Positions 51,511 through 61,167 of a stretch of 64,000 nt of DNA are shown here, piece after piece. The DNA is from Chloroflexota bacterium (lineage in GTDB: Bacteria; Chloroflexota; UBA11872), in the NCBI GenBank assembly GCA_026706485.1, contig JAPOYR010000010.1, positions 81,798-145,797 on the forward strand. Reading direction: 5' to 3'. The notes beneath the pieces are model-generated. The model saw nothing but the letters and a program-made list of their open reading frames with translations, was not told the origin of the DNA and made no database searches. The stretch's first letter is position 1, and every line of letters starts with the position of its first letter. The position numbers and the translations under genes were made by a program.

Positions 51511-53913
51511 TTATGTCAACTCAATGGGGTCGATGTCAATCGTCCAGCCGCGGTGCAATTCCGGCAAGACCTTTCGGGCGTCCGCGCCAAAGAGCAGTAG
51601 TTGCCATACATATTGCCCTCGCCGTCGGTGCAACGCAGCCGGCGCGGGGCCGAGAATCTCTAGATCCAGCGGTTCGGCGGCGCCGGCAAGGGTCTCCAAC
51701 TCCCGCCGTGCCCGCCGCGCTTCCGCCGCCGCTCGGTCATCGTCGGCATGCGCGTACGTGGCACGGGCGACCGGGCGAAACGGCGGCAGCCCCTCGGCCT
51801 GGCGCTCCTCCAGCTCCGCGCGGAAGAAATGCCGGGTATCGCCGGTTTGCAGGGCCTGGGTGACGTGATGGCGCGGCATCAACGTCTGCACCACCATGCG
51901 GCTCCCGTCCTGGCCTCCCGTGACGAGCCGCCGCAGCCGCATGAGGTTGATGAACACGCGTTCCGGCGCCAGAAAGTCGGGAAACTTGAGCCCCACGTCG
52001 GCCTGCACGATGCCCAGCAACGATGCGCGCAGGGCCTCACCAAACCCCGCCAGCCGCTGCGTGCCAACGAGCACATCCACGCCCGCGCGTCGCTCGAAGG
52101 CGCTCGCCGCCGCCTCGACCTCGCGCGCCGAGCGGTCGCTATCCACCCGCTCGACGCGGGCTCTCGGAAACAGGTGGCTCACCGCTTCCGCGACGGCCTC
52201 GGTGCCGTATCCCCACAGCCGCAAGCGGCCGCCGTGGCACACGGGGCAAAAGCGCGGAGGGTCTTCGCGCCAGTTACATACGTGGCACTGCAAGCTCGCC
52301 GCCTCCCGGTGCTGGACGAGACCGGTGCTGCATCGCGGGCAGCCAAACACATGCCCACAGTCGCGGCAGACGGTGAGCGTCGCCGTGCCCCGGCGATTGA
52401 CGTAGAGCACCGCGCCTCCGTTGTCGTGCAGCACTTGCCGCAGGGCCTCGAACAGACGGCGCGAGATGACGCCGTGCCTTCCCACCTGAACCGCCCGACG
52501 CATGTCCACGACGTCAACGCCGCCGCTTGGCTGAGACGTCACCTCACTCGACTGCGCGCCGACCAAACGCGATCGCTCGACCTCGACGTCATAGAACGAC
52601 TGCACGCTCGGAGTCTCGGTTCCAAGCACGAGTGGACAGCCGCTCAATTCGGCCAGACGCCTCGCCACGACGCGCGCGTGGTAGCGCGGCGTGTTGCGGT
52701 GCTTGTGACCCGCGTCCTCCTCGCGGTCCACGATGACCACGCCCGGAGCCGGCACCGGGGCGTAGACGACCGCGCGCGTTCCGACGAGGACGTCCACCTG
52801 TCCGTGGCGCACGGCCATCCACAGCGCGATGCGCTCGGCCGGCGTCCGCGCGCGTCCGACCTCCGCGACCTTCCCCGAAACGCGCGGCGCCAGCCAGTCG
52901 GCCAGGCGGGCCGACGTGCGGATGTCGGGGGCGATCACAAGAGCTTGCCGCCCGCCGCCCACCGCACGCTCAATCAACCGCGCGTAGATGGACCAGCGAT
53001 CGGCCTCGTCACCCTGAACGATGCCCGCGCCCGCGTCGCCGCCTTCGAGTATGGGGTGCATCTCCCGCCAGGCTGCCTCGTCGAGTATTCCGCCGGGCGT
53101 CGCTCCAGACCCCGTGCCATCAACGAGATATGGCGTGTTCGCACGTCGCTCGACGCGGGCCAGCCCGCGCATGACCAGCGCGCGCAGTATCGGCTGGCCG
53201 ACTCCCGCGGCGCGCAGCGCCCGCGGCACGGGCACGGGCGCGCCGGCGGCCTCGAGCACCCGCCACAGATCGCGTTGCTTGGGCGCGCGAGCCAACCGCA
53301 CGTCGACCGAGCTCGGGTCGTCGACCGCCGCCGCGGACACCATGCGCTCGCCCGCCGGCTGCGGCAGGTGCAGCGAAATGCGCCGGTTGACGAGCCCCAT
53401 CGCCACGAGCCGGCGAACGCCCGCGCGGGCAGCTGTCTTTCCGACAAGTCGCCGGATCTCGGCCTCGGACGCTTCGCCGCGCTGGCGGATCAACTCCAGG
53501 GTCCGAGACTCCGCCGGGGCCAACGCGAACTGCGGCTCGCCGCCTTCGTCCGCCGGCACGTAGGTCGAGCGCAAGTGCCGCGCAAGTCCCGGCGGCGCCG
53601 CGAGATTGAATGCGGTCAGGATCGGCGCGGCGTAGCGACGCGCCGTCCACTCCACGAGCTCACGATGCACGGCGTCTAGCACCTCTGCATCCCAGATGAT
53701 GTCGAAGATGGGGCGAGTCGCCTCGACCGGAGAGACGTCGCCTACCCGCATGACGACGGCATGCGATTGGCGGGTGCCGAAGGGCACAAGCACCAGTTGT
53801 CCGGGCCGCACCCGCCCTTCGAGTTTCGCCGGAATCTCGTAGTGAAACGTCTGCGCGCCGCGCACGTCGCCCGCGGCGACGATGACTTCCGCGAAGCTTC
53901 GGGCGGCGGTCAC
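51511..53913 (-). CDS. priA: PriA-like replication restart protein with degenerate ATPase motifs
   Basis: 800 residues from GTG 53913, in a GTGA overlap with gmk; the frame is open 31 codons further but that part runs antisense-like through gmk. N-terminal 3'-end-binding domain (FAEVIVAAGDVRGAQTFHYEIP), then the helicase region and zinc ribbons Cys516/519/525/528 and 543/546/556/559. Where active PriA has the Walker A GVTGSGKT, here the sequence is IVQGDEADRWSIY (around 298-310), and the DEEH box is DREE (396-399) in VIVDREED. The structural parts GTRAVVYAP, PRYHARVVARR and LVLGTETPSVQSF remain. It is probably a PriA without helicase activity, as is known for actinobacterial PriA. Confidence 0.85.
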   Translation of the reverse strand: MTAARSFAEVIVAAGDVRGAQTFHYEIPAKLEGRVRPGQLVLVPFGTRQSHAVVMRVGDVSPVEATRPIFDIIWDAEVLDAVHRELVEWTARRYAAPILTAFNLAAPPGLARHLRSTYVPADEGGEPQFALAPAESRTLELIRQRGEASEAEIRRLVGKTAARAGVRRLVAMGLVNRRISLHLPQPAGERMVSAAAVDDPSSVDVRLARAPKQRDLWRVLEAAGAPVPVPRALRAAGVGQPILRALVMRGLARVERRANTPYLVDGTGSGATPGGILDEAAWREMHPILEGGDAGAGIVQGDEADRWSIYARLIERAVGGGRQALVIAPDIRTSARLADWLAPRVSGKVAEVGRARTPAERIALWMAVRHGQVDVLVGTRAVVYAPVPAPGVVIVDREEDAGHKHRNTPRYHARVVARRLAELSGCPLVLGTETPSVQSFYDVEVERSRLVGAQSSEVTSQPSGGVDVVDMRRAVQVGRHGVISRRLFEALRQVLHDNGGAVLYVNRRGTATLTVCRDCGHVFGCPRCSTGLVQHREAASLQCHVCNWREDPPRFCPVCHGGRLRLWGYGTEAVAEAVSHLFPRARVERVDSDRSAREVEAAASAFERRAGVDVLVGTQRLAGFGEALRASLLGIVQADVGLKFPDFLAPERVFINLMRLRRLVTGGQDGSRMVVQTLMPRHHVTQALQTGDTRHFFRAELEERQAEGLPPFRPVARATYAHADDDRAAAEARRARRELETLAGAAEPLDLEILGPAPAALHRRRGQYVWQLLLFGADARKVLPELHRGWTIDIDPIELT

Positions 53914-54566
53914 GGCTCGACGGGAGGATCGCTCCAGGGACGCAGCGCCGCGGGGTCCACTCGCCGCGGGGGCTCGCGCAGCCGCTCGGCTTCGACGATG
54001 GCCCACAACTGGTCCGCCGCGGCCTCGAGCTCGCCCGTGGCGTTGGGCACCCGATAGTCCGCCCGGGAGGCAAAGTCCATTTCAAAACCGAGCATGGCCT
54101 GGAGGCGCCGTTCGGACTCGTCGGGCGATTCGGTGCCGCGCGTCTGAAGTCGACGCATCGCCTCCTCGACCGACGGCGGTTCGATGAAAATCACGATGGC
54201 CTCCGGCACGAGACGCTGCAACTCGCGCGCGCCCTGCACGTCAAGCCGCAGCACCACGTCCTGGCCGGCCGTCAGCGGTACCTGGACCTGATGCAGCGGC
54301 GTGCCGTAGAGCCGCCCGTAGACGCGCGCCGACTCCAGGAACCACCCCGAGCGCAAGCGCGACTCGAATTCGGCAGGCTCAAGAAAGAAATGATCGCGGC
54401 CATCGACCTCGCCCTCGCGCGGCGCGCGCGTGACGGCGGTCGTCACCCACGACAGGTCGACGCCTCGGCCTCGCAGCGTGCGCAGCACGCTGTCCTTGCC
54501 CGCCGCGGTCGGCGCCGTCACCAGGAAAAGCAGACCCCGTGGCGGTGGGGCGGCGTTGCGGCTCAT
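53910..54566 (-). CDS. gmk: Guanylate kinase
   Basis: 218 residues. GMP + ATP to GDP + ADP. The lid and GMP-binding region VTRAPREGEVDGRDHFFL followed by FLESARVYGRLYGTP is typical of Gmk. The P-loop reads APTAAGKDS (residues 18-26), with Asp25 where Gmk has Ser/Thr. A GKDS P-loop is seen in PhnN-type kinases, but the GMP-site residues and lid favour Gmk. It lies between prmC and priA. Confidence 0.85.
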   Translation of the reverse strand: MSRNAAPPPRGLLFLVTAPTAAGKDSVLRTLRGRGVDLSWVTTAVTRAPREGEVDGRDHFFLEPAEFESRLRSGWFLESARVYGRLYGTPLHQVQVPLTAGQDVVLRLDVQGARELQRLVPEAIVIFIEPPSVEEAMRRLQTRGTESPDESERRLQAMLGFEMDFASRADYRVPNATGELEAAADQLWAIVEAERLREPPRRVDPAALRPWSDPPVEP

Positions 54567-55418
54567 CCCGCGCCGATCGGGCGGAGGTCGAGCACTCGCG
54601 GAAAACCCGCGAGGTCCCGGTGCACCGCATGACAGGTGAAGCCTGCGGCCGCGGCCAATGCGGAGACTCGTACGCGCTGGTCATGGGCCACTTCGAGAAT
54701 CACGGCAAGGGGTTGGGTTTGGGCGCATTGACGCATGAGGCTGCGGACGGCAGCAAGTCCGTCGGGGCCGCCGTCAAGCGCCTGGCGCGGCTCCCACTGC
54801 GACACTTCGGGCTCCAGCGTCGGAATGACGGCGGATGGAATGTAGGGAAGGTTTGCCGTCACCACCGTCTGCCTCGGACACATCGCGCGCAATCCGTCGG
54901 CGCGCAGCAAACGAATCCTCGAGGCCACGCCCCAATCCGCGAGGTTGTCGCGGGCGACGCCGAGCGCCGCCCGTGACACGTCGCTCGCAATCACCGGAAT
55001 CTCGGGCAGCTCCCGGGCCAGCGCCACGGCCACGGCGCCCGATCCGGTGCCCACGTCGATCACGGCTCGCGGCTGCAACTCGAGAGTGACCGCGAGCGTC
55101 GCGGACACCAACGTCTCGGTTTCGGGCCGTGGGACCAGGACGTCGGCGGTCGTTTGGACCGAGCCATTGGCGAATGACCGGCGTCCGACGATGTACGCCA
55201 CCGGTTCGCGCGCCGCGCGCCGCTGAACCATCGCCGCGGCGCGCCGCGATTGGGCCGCCGTCAGCAGCTGGTCGCCGCAGAGCGGGATCCGACCCGGATC
55301 TAGGTCGAGCACCTCGCCCAGGAGGACATTGGCATCCAGCAGCGGCGTGTCGACTCCCGCCGCGCGCAATTCGGTCACGGCCTGGCGCCGCCACTCGTCG
55401 ACGCTCCGCGGGGTGGCC

Positions 55419-55441
<23 letters not shown>
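54563..55441 (-). CDS. prmC: Release factor glutamine methyltransferase
   Basis: 292 residues from GTG 55441. It methylates the Gln of the GGQ motif in release factors, and its substrate gene prfA is directly upstream. N-terminal helical domain (DEWRRQAVTELRAAGVDTPLLDANVLLGEVLD), SAM loop VIDVGTGSGAVAVALA, and the catalytic loop reading ANLPYIP where the family usually has NPPY. The C-terminal half matches the family. The exact start is uncertain: GTG 55441 overlaps prfA by 23 bases; an in-frame ATG at 55471 is also possible. Confidence 0.88.
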
Positions 55442-56478
<1,037 letters not shown>

Positions 56479-56486
<8 letters not shown>

Positions 56487-57435
56487 GCGGCACCACCAGC
56501 GGCTGGGATTCGGGCCGGAGCGTCGCTAGCTGTCCCTCGTCCTCCAGCACGCGGTCCATGGCGGCAATGGCCACCTCGACCTGGTCGTCGTCGGGCTCGC
56601 GTGTCGTCAGACGCTGCACCCACATTCCGGGCGCCGAGACGATCCGCGCCAACAGATTCGATTGATATCGCGCCGTAAGCATGATCAGCTCGAAGCCGAC
56701 GCCCGCGATCAGCGGCAGCAACGCGATGCGCGACAGCACCCGCAGCACGAACGGCGGCCGTCCGAGAAACGCAAACACGATGATCGAAATCACCACCAGC
56801 ATCACCAGAAATGCCGTGCCGCAGCGGGGATGGGCCAGGCTCTGCCGCTGCACGTTGGCGGTCGTGAGCTGCTCGCCGGCCTCGAGGGCGTTGATGGTCT
56901 TGTGCTCCGCGCCGTGATACATCCAGACGCGCCGGATGTCGGGCATGAGGCCGATGCCGCCGAGATAGGCGATGAACACCGCCAGCCTGACGCCGCCTTC
57001 GATGATGTTGCTGACGAGATCCGACTCCACGCTCGCGTCGGCGAACGAGGTAATGACGAGCGGAAGCACGAAGAACAGCGCCACACCCAGCGCCAGCCCA
57101 AACACCAGGCTGCCGGTGACGTAGGCCGAGGAATCTTCGCCCTCGGTTTCGGTGCCGTCTTCCTCCGCCATCTGCACGCGCGCCGAAAAGCTGAGCGACC
57201 GCATGCCGATGACGAGCATCTCCCACACCGCCACGACCCCGCGCAGGAAATAGGCGCGGCGCAGCCGCTGCGACAGCCTGTCGGGATCGAGCGTTTCCGC
57301 CCGCAGCACGATATGTCCGGCGGGATGCCGCACGGCAGTCGCGAGCGCCTTGCGGCCGCGCATCATCACGCCTTCGAGCACGGCCTGGCCGCCGTAGTTG
57401 ATGCGAAGCTCGTTGCTCTGCGCGTCAGCCGCCAT
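56479..57435 (-). CDS. DUF1385 / YqhQ-family membrane protein
   Basis: 318 residues from ATG 57435 (a TTG one codon earlier is also in frame). The family signature GGQAVLEGVMMRGRK is at the N-terminus, followed by RVQMAEED, several transmembrane segments (about 108-135, 150-168, 210-255), and the conserved MYHGAEHKTINALEAGE and HPRCGTAFL. Function unknown. Located between rpmE and prfA, the usual position in this type of genome. Confidence 0.87.
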
Positions 57436-57492
57436 CAAGTCTGCCGTCGATCATTTCGGGGGAAACACGGCGCACCCGCCGCGCATCCGTCG

Positions 57493-57705
57493 CTAGGCCT
57501 TGACGCGCGCTCGCCTGCGGCGTCGCTCGAACCGCTCCACCTGGCCGGCGGTGTCGACCAGTCGCTGCTGTCCCGTGAAGAACGGGTGGCACTCGGCGCA
57601 CACGTCAACGTTGATGGCGGGAACCGTCGCGCGCGTCGTAAAGCTGTTGCCGCAGGCGCACGTGACGGCGCACTCGACGTAGTCAGGGTGAATATCGGGC
57701 TTCAT
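57493..57705 (-). CDS. rpmE: 50S ribosomal protein L31 (zinc type)
   Basis: 70 residues. KPDIHPDY at the start and zinc ligands in CACG and CAEC, the cysteine-containing form that can be released under zinc limitation. [16 protein letters not shown] is the family core; the C-terminus is a basic tail [10 protein letters not shown]. Confidence 0.95.
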   Translation of the reverse strand: MKPDIHPDYVECAVTCACGNSFTTRATVPAINVDVCAECHPFFTGQQRLVDTAGQVERFERRRRRARVKA

Positions 57706-57744
57706 GCAGCGTCTCCCGTGGACACCGTCAAACCTATCACAGGG

Positions 57745-58782
57745 TTAGCGCTCGGCCATGCGCGGCGGCTCGACCGGGCGGCCGATGAGCCGCCGCCGGG
57801 GCAGGCGCGCCAGCACGAACAGCAACAACAACAACAGGCCCATCAGGCCGACGAATGCGTAGACCTTGTTCACGCGTTCCACGAGCAGCGCAATGACCCC
57901 AAGCCCCGTCGCCACCACGTAGTAGAAGAGCGCGACCACGGGCTGCGCCAGCCCCGCCTCCCACAGCCGATGGTGCAGGTGGCGCGCGTCACGGGTGCTC
58001 ATGCTTCCGCCCGCGGCCAGCCGGCGGACGATGGACCAGGCGACCTCCAGGATCGGGACGCCAAGTACGAGCATGGCCGTGGCGATCTTCGCCGGCCCGA
58101 GAATGGCGATTACCGCCAGGCTAAAGCCGAGAAAGTGCGACCCGCTGTCCCCCATGATGATGCTCGCGCGATAGAAGTTGAGCGGCAGGAACCCCAGCGA
58201 CACGGCCGCGAGCGCCAGCGCCAGCGTCGCCACGTCGGGAAGGCCCAGGCGGCTCGAGAGCACCACCAGCACCAGGGCGGCAATGGTCGACACGCCGCCC
58301 GCCAGCCCGTCCTGTCCATCCGTGAAGTTGATGGCGTTCATCATGCCGACGATCCAGAACAAGGTGAACGGCACCACGATCACCAGCGGCAGGTCGAGCA
58401 CGCCGCCGAGCGGGTTGCTCACGGCATCGATGCGAATGCCGCAGGCCAGCGGGATGGCCGCGGCTACAAGCTGGGCGAGGAACTTGTCGCGCGGTCTCAG
58501 CCCGCGGATGTCGTCGATGAGCATCACGCCGACGATCACCGTCGCGCCCCCGAGCAGACCGGCCAGCGCCAGGTCGTAGGGCTGGGCCACCACCAGCGCC
58601 ACGACGACGAAGGCGGCGTACATGGCCACTCCGCCGAGCCGCGGCACGGGCGTGGCGTGAATCCGGCCCGGTCCCGGCTGGTGCATCCACCCGCGCCGAC
58701 GAGCGAGGGTGCGAATCCCAAACGTCATCAGGAGCACCAGGGGCGCTCCGATGGCCAGCGCGAGCCAGTTGACGTCGATCAC
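57745..58782 (-). CDS. MraY/WecA/TagO-type UDP-sugar:undecaprenyl-phosphate transferase
   Basis: 345-residue membrane enzyme with about ten helices. It moves a sugar-phosphate from a UDP-sugar to polyprenyl phosphate. Key loops: VGVMLIDDIRGLRPRDKF with the Asp pair, MNAINFTDGQDGLAGG, and IIMGDSGSHFLGF. The histidine loop reads RDARHLHHRL, typical of the WecA/TagO branch that uses UDP-HexNAc, not of MraY. It probably starts a cell-surface glycan. It is the first gene of the long minus-strand unit, divergent from rpsU. Confidence 0.88.
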   Translation of the reverse strand: MIDVNWLALAIGAPLVLLMTFGIRTLARRRGWMHQPGPGRIHATPVPRLGGVAMYAAFVVVALVVAQPYDLALAGLLGGATVIVGVMLIDDIRGLRPRDKFLAQLVAAAIPLACGIRIDAVSNPLGGVLDLPLVIVVPFTLFWIVGMMNAINFTDGQDGLAGGVSTIAALVLVVLSSRLGLPDVATLALALAAVSLGFLPLNFYRASIIMGDSGSHFLGFSLAVIAILGPAKIATAMLVLGVPILEVAWSIVRRLAAGGSMSTRDARHLHHRLWEAGLAQPVVALFYYVVATGLGVIALLVERVNKVYAFVGLMGLLLLLLFVLARLPRRRLIGRPVEPPRMAER

Positions 58783-58813
58783 GTTTCGAACCCAGGCGGC
58801 ATCGAAATCTGCA

Positions 58814-58843
58814 TTGACCGATGAATCATCCGGCTCCTAAGAT
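58814..58843 (+). promoter_or_regulatory. Candidate rpsU promoter
   Basis: TTGACC (58814-58819) and TAAGAT (58838-58843) with an 18-base spacer, in the divergent gap. Five and four of six bases agree with the consensus. It would give a leader of about 140 bases before rpsU. Confidence 0.45.
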
Positions 58844-58940
58844 AGCCATGGCTGCTGCGAAGTGGCTGGCAGAACTGGCTGTGAGTCGCCAGGAGGCACC
58901 TTTTCCGATACCCCCAGGCGTTGTTCGCGACCGACTGAAG

Positions 58941-58977
58941 CCCGCCCAAGCGGCGGGTCTTTTATTGGCGGAAACGC
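58941..58977 (+). terminator. Intrinsic terminator-like hairpin plus GAAA hairpin in the rpsU leader
   Basis: CCCGCC-CAAGC-GGCGGG (58941-58957) is a perfect six-pair GC stem followed by TCTTTTATT, an intrinsic terminator shape. Eight bases later GGCG-GAAA-CGCC (58966-58977) folds into a four-pair hairpin with a GNRA loop, ending just before the GAGGAGGAG ribosome site. A terminator here, ahead of rpsU in its own leader, suggests attenuation. Confidence 0.55.
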
Positions 58978-58990
58978 CGAGGAGGAGTTC

Positions 58991-59206
58991 TTGGTTCACA
59001 TTACCGTAGGCGCCAACGAGAGCTTCGACGCCGCGCTGCGCCGCTTCAACAAGAAGGTGCAGCAGGAAGGCATTATCACGGAGTCTCGACGGCGGAGCGC
59101 GTTCGACAAGCCCAGCGTGCTGCGCAAGAAGAAGGCGGCGGCCAAGCGCCGCAAAGCCCGGCGCGCGGCCCTCAAGGCGATGCAGGCGGAGAGCCAGGCG
59201 CTCTAG
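58991..59206 (+). CDS. rpsU: 30S ribosomal protein S21
   Basis: 71 residues from TTG 58991, with a GAGGAGGAG ribosome site just upstream. The protein (VHITVGANESFDAALRRFN, then basic helices ending in KKKAAAKRRKARRAALKAMQ) is S21. The frame is open well upstream but that part is leader. TTG was chosen because it is the only start codon next to the strong ribosome site that gives the family N-terminus. Confidence 0.93.
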   Translation: MVHITVGANESFDAALRRFNKKVQQEGIITESRRRSAFDKPSVLRKKKAAAKRRKARRAALKAMQAESQAL

Positions 59207-59246
59207 CGCAAGTCCGCGCCGGCTGCGGCGCACCTCAAACCATCGC

Positions 59247-59699
59247 ATGAGCTTGCTCGATCAAATCTCCGGCGACCTCACGTCCGCGCTGCGCGGCGGC
59301 GACCAGCCACGCGTACGCCTCTTGCGGACACTTCGGTCGGCCATTGCCTACGAGGCCAAGGACAAGCAGCAGGACGCCGACGACGACCTGGTGCGCGCCG
59401 TGCTCGCGCGCGAGGCCCGCCGGCGCGAAGAAGCCATCAAGCTCTACGAATCCGGCGGACGGGCCGACAAGGCCGCTGACGAGCAGACGGAGCTGGCGGT
59501 CATTGCCGCCTATCTGCCTCCCGTAATCGACGCCGAAGCCATCGAAGCGGCAGCGCGCGCCGTTATCGACGAGACCGGCGCTTCCGGCCCGGGCGACATG
59601 GGCCGTGTGATGGGACCGCTCATGGGCCGCCTACGCGCGCAAGGCACGGTAGACGGCAAGGCCGTGAGCGCGACGGTGCGCGCCCTGCTCACCGACTAG
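59247..59699 (+). CDS. GatB/YqeY-domain protein
   Basis: 150 residues, all helical. SLLDQISGDLTSALRGGD, LRTLRSAIAYEAKDK, ELAVIAAYLPP and GPGDMGRVMGPLM are typical of YqeY. The domain is also found at the end of GatB, where it touches tRNA, but the free protein has no settled role. It commonly follows rpsU, as here. Its stop overlaps the ybeY GTG by one base. Confidence 0.92.
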   Translation: MSLLDQISGDLTSALRGGDQPRVRLLRTLRSAIAYEAKDKQQDADDDLVRAVLAREARRREEAIKLYESGGRADKAADEQTELAVIAAYLPPVIDAEAIEAAARAVIDETGASGPGDMGRVMGPLMGRLRAQGTVDGKAVSATVRALLTD

Positions 59700-60166
59700 T
59701 GACGCGGGCGACGCTGACGCTCGACCTGGTCGACGACCAAGACGTGCCCGAACCATTGCGCGAATTAGCGACGCGAGTCACCAGGTCAGTCGCCGACGCG
59801 ACCGGATTGCAGGGTGCCGTTGCGCTGAGGATCTGCAGCGATGCGGATATGCAGCGGCTGAACCGGCAGTTCCGCCACGTGGACCAACCGACGGACGTGC
59901 TCGCCTTCCCGCCCGGCGCCTCCGGCCCCGGATCCGCCCCCGAGTCCGTTGGTGACGTGGCGCTTTCGTACGCGCGCGTGGTCAGCCAGGGACAGGCGCA
60001 CGGCCATGGGCTCGAGCGTGAGTTCGCCTATCTCGTCACGCACGCCCTGCTTCATCTCGCCGGCTTCAAGCACGACGACGCGCGGGACTACCAGCGCATG
60101 CGTCGCGCCGAGGAGAAGATCCTGGCGTCAATTGGCCTCGCGCGCGACCCAATTCCGGCGAAATAG
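59699..60166 (+). CDS. ybeY: Endoribonuclease YbeY
   Basis: 155 residues, GTG start. Zinc site His115, His119 and His125 in HALLHLAGFKHDD (the family has HGxLHLxGYDH, so Gly to Ala and Asp to Lys are changes). FRHVDQPTDVLAFP is the conserved region before it. It acts in 16S rRNA 3'-end maturation and ribosome quality control. Confidence 0.92.
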   Translation: MTRATLTLDLVDDQDVPEPLRELATRVTRSVADATGLQGAVALRICSDADMQRLNRQFRHVDQPTDVLAFPPGASGPGSAPESVGDVALSYARVVSQGQAHGHGLEREFAYLVTHALLHLAGFKHDDARDYQRMRRAEEKILASIGLARDPIPAK

Positions 60167-60169
60167 GCG

Positions 60170-61024
60170 ATGCGCCGCCTCACCCGTGCGGCCCCGGCCA
60201 AGATCAACCTCGGCTTGCAGGTCACCGGCCGCCGTCCGGACGGATTTCACGAGCTGGTGACGGTGATGCAGACACTGGAGCTGGCCGACGAGGTCAGCGT
60301 GGAGACGGCCCCAACCGTAAGCGGTCGACCGTCGCTCCCGGACCTGGCCGCGGAGGACGACCTGGCGCTGCGGGCCGCGCATCTGCTGCGCCGGACGCTT
60401 GGCGTCGCGTCCGGCGCGCACGTCAGCGTCGAAAAACGGATCCCCGCGGCCGCCGGCCTGGGGGGCGGAAGCTCGGACGCAGCCGCGGTGCTCGCGGCGC
60501 TGAACCAACTCTGGGAAGTCGGCGTCGATCGCGAGCGTCTCTCGCAGATCGCCGCCGAACTGGGCTCCGATGTGCCGTTCCTGGTGCGCGGCGGCACGGC
60601 GCTGGCGACCGGGCGGGGCGAACACCTGAGAGACCTGACGCCCGCCCCATTGCGGCACGTCGTGCTCGTGCGCCCGAACGCTCCACTGGCCACCGTCGAC
60701 GTCTACGCCGAGCTGCGGCCATCCGAGTGGAGCGACGGCGAGCGAACGCTGGACCTATGCCGCGCGCTGGCTTCCGGCGAGCTGCCCGAAGACTGCATGT
60801 GCAACGAACTCACGCCGCCCGCCATCAGGTTGGCGCCGGTCGTCGGCGACATCCTTGATGAACTCCGCGTGGCGGGCGCTCATCCGGCGCTGATGGCCGG
60901 CAGCGGCGCTACTTGCTTCGGCCTGTTCACCGAAATTTCAACCGCCGAGCACGCGGTCGAGCGTGGGCGTTCCTTGGGCCACTGGACGCATCTCACCCGA
61001 TTTCGCCCGGCCGCCGACGCGTAG
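60170..61024 (+). CDS. ispE: 4-diphosphocytidyl-2-C-methyl-D-erythritol kinase
   Basis: 284 residues, GHMP kinase of the MEP isoprenoid pathway. N-terminal APAKINLGLQVTGRRPDGFHEL with the catalytic Lys and His, ATP loop PAAAGLGGGSSDAAAVLAAL, and the third motif LMAGSGATCFGLF. Starts three bases after ybeY. Other MEP pathway genes are not in the window. Confidence 0.94.
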   Translation: MRRLTRAAPAKINLGLQVTGRRPDGFHELVTVMQTLELADEVSVETAPTVSGRPSLPDLAAEDDLALRAAHLLRRTLGVASGAHVSVEKRIPAAAGLGGGSSDAAAVLAALNQLWEVGVDRERLSQIAAELGSDVPFLVRGGTALATGRGEHLRDLTPAPLRHVVLVRPNAPLATVDVYAELRPSEWSDGERTLDLCRALASGELPEDCMCNELTPPAIRLAPVVGDILDELRVAGAHPALMAGSGATCFGLFTEISTAEHAVERGRSLGHWTHLTRFRPAADA

Positions 61025-61044
61025 CGGATGCGCGATGGCATCCG

Positions 61045-61073
61045 TTGACCCGTTGTTGTCCGATCTCTACGCT
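61045..61073 (+). promoter_or_regulatory. Candidate promoter for tRNA-Gln and glmU
   Basis: TTGACC (61045-61050) and TACGCT (61068-61073) with a 17-base spacer. The -35 is good and the -10 poor; position, ten bases before the tRNA, is right. Predicted only. Confidence 0.35.
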
Positions 61074-61082
61074 GAACCGGGA

Positions 61083-61154
61083 TGGGGAGTAGCCAAGGGG
61101 TAAGGCAGCGGACTTTGAATCCGCGATTCGGAGGTTCGAATCCTCCCTCCCCAG
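61083..61154 (+). tRNA. tRNA-Gln (UUG)
   Basis: 72 bases that fold into a full cloverleaf: seven-pair acceptor stem (TGGGGAG with CTCCCCA), D stem GCC/GGC, five-pair anticodon stem GCGGA/TCCGC around the loop CTTTGAA with anticodon TTG, five-base variable loop, five-pair T stem GGAGG/CCTCC with loop TTCGAAT. The discriminator is G, as usual for tRNA-Gln. CCA is not encoded. Confidence 0.96.
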
Positions 61155-61167
61155 CCGTGAGCCGCTC

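Noticed and set aside
51748..53679. A 643-codon open frame on the + strand
   Set aside because: Antisense to priA; no domain visible.
53910..54566. PhnN (ribose bisphosphate kinase)
   Set aside because: The GKDS loop fits, but the GMP-binding lid DGRDHFFL and FLESARVYGRLYGTP are guanylate kinase features.
57820..57838. CAA-type microsatellite
   Set aside because: It encodes a run of Leu in the last membrane helix of the WecA-like protein, so it is coding sequence.
56662..58824. A 720-codon open frame on the + strand
   Set aside because: It runs antisense through DUF1385, rpmE and the WecA-like gene, has His/Gln/Arg-rich composition with no motif, and is a by-product of high GC content.
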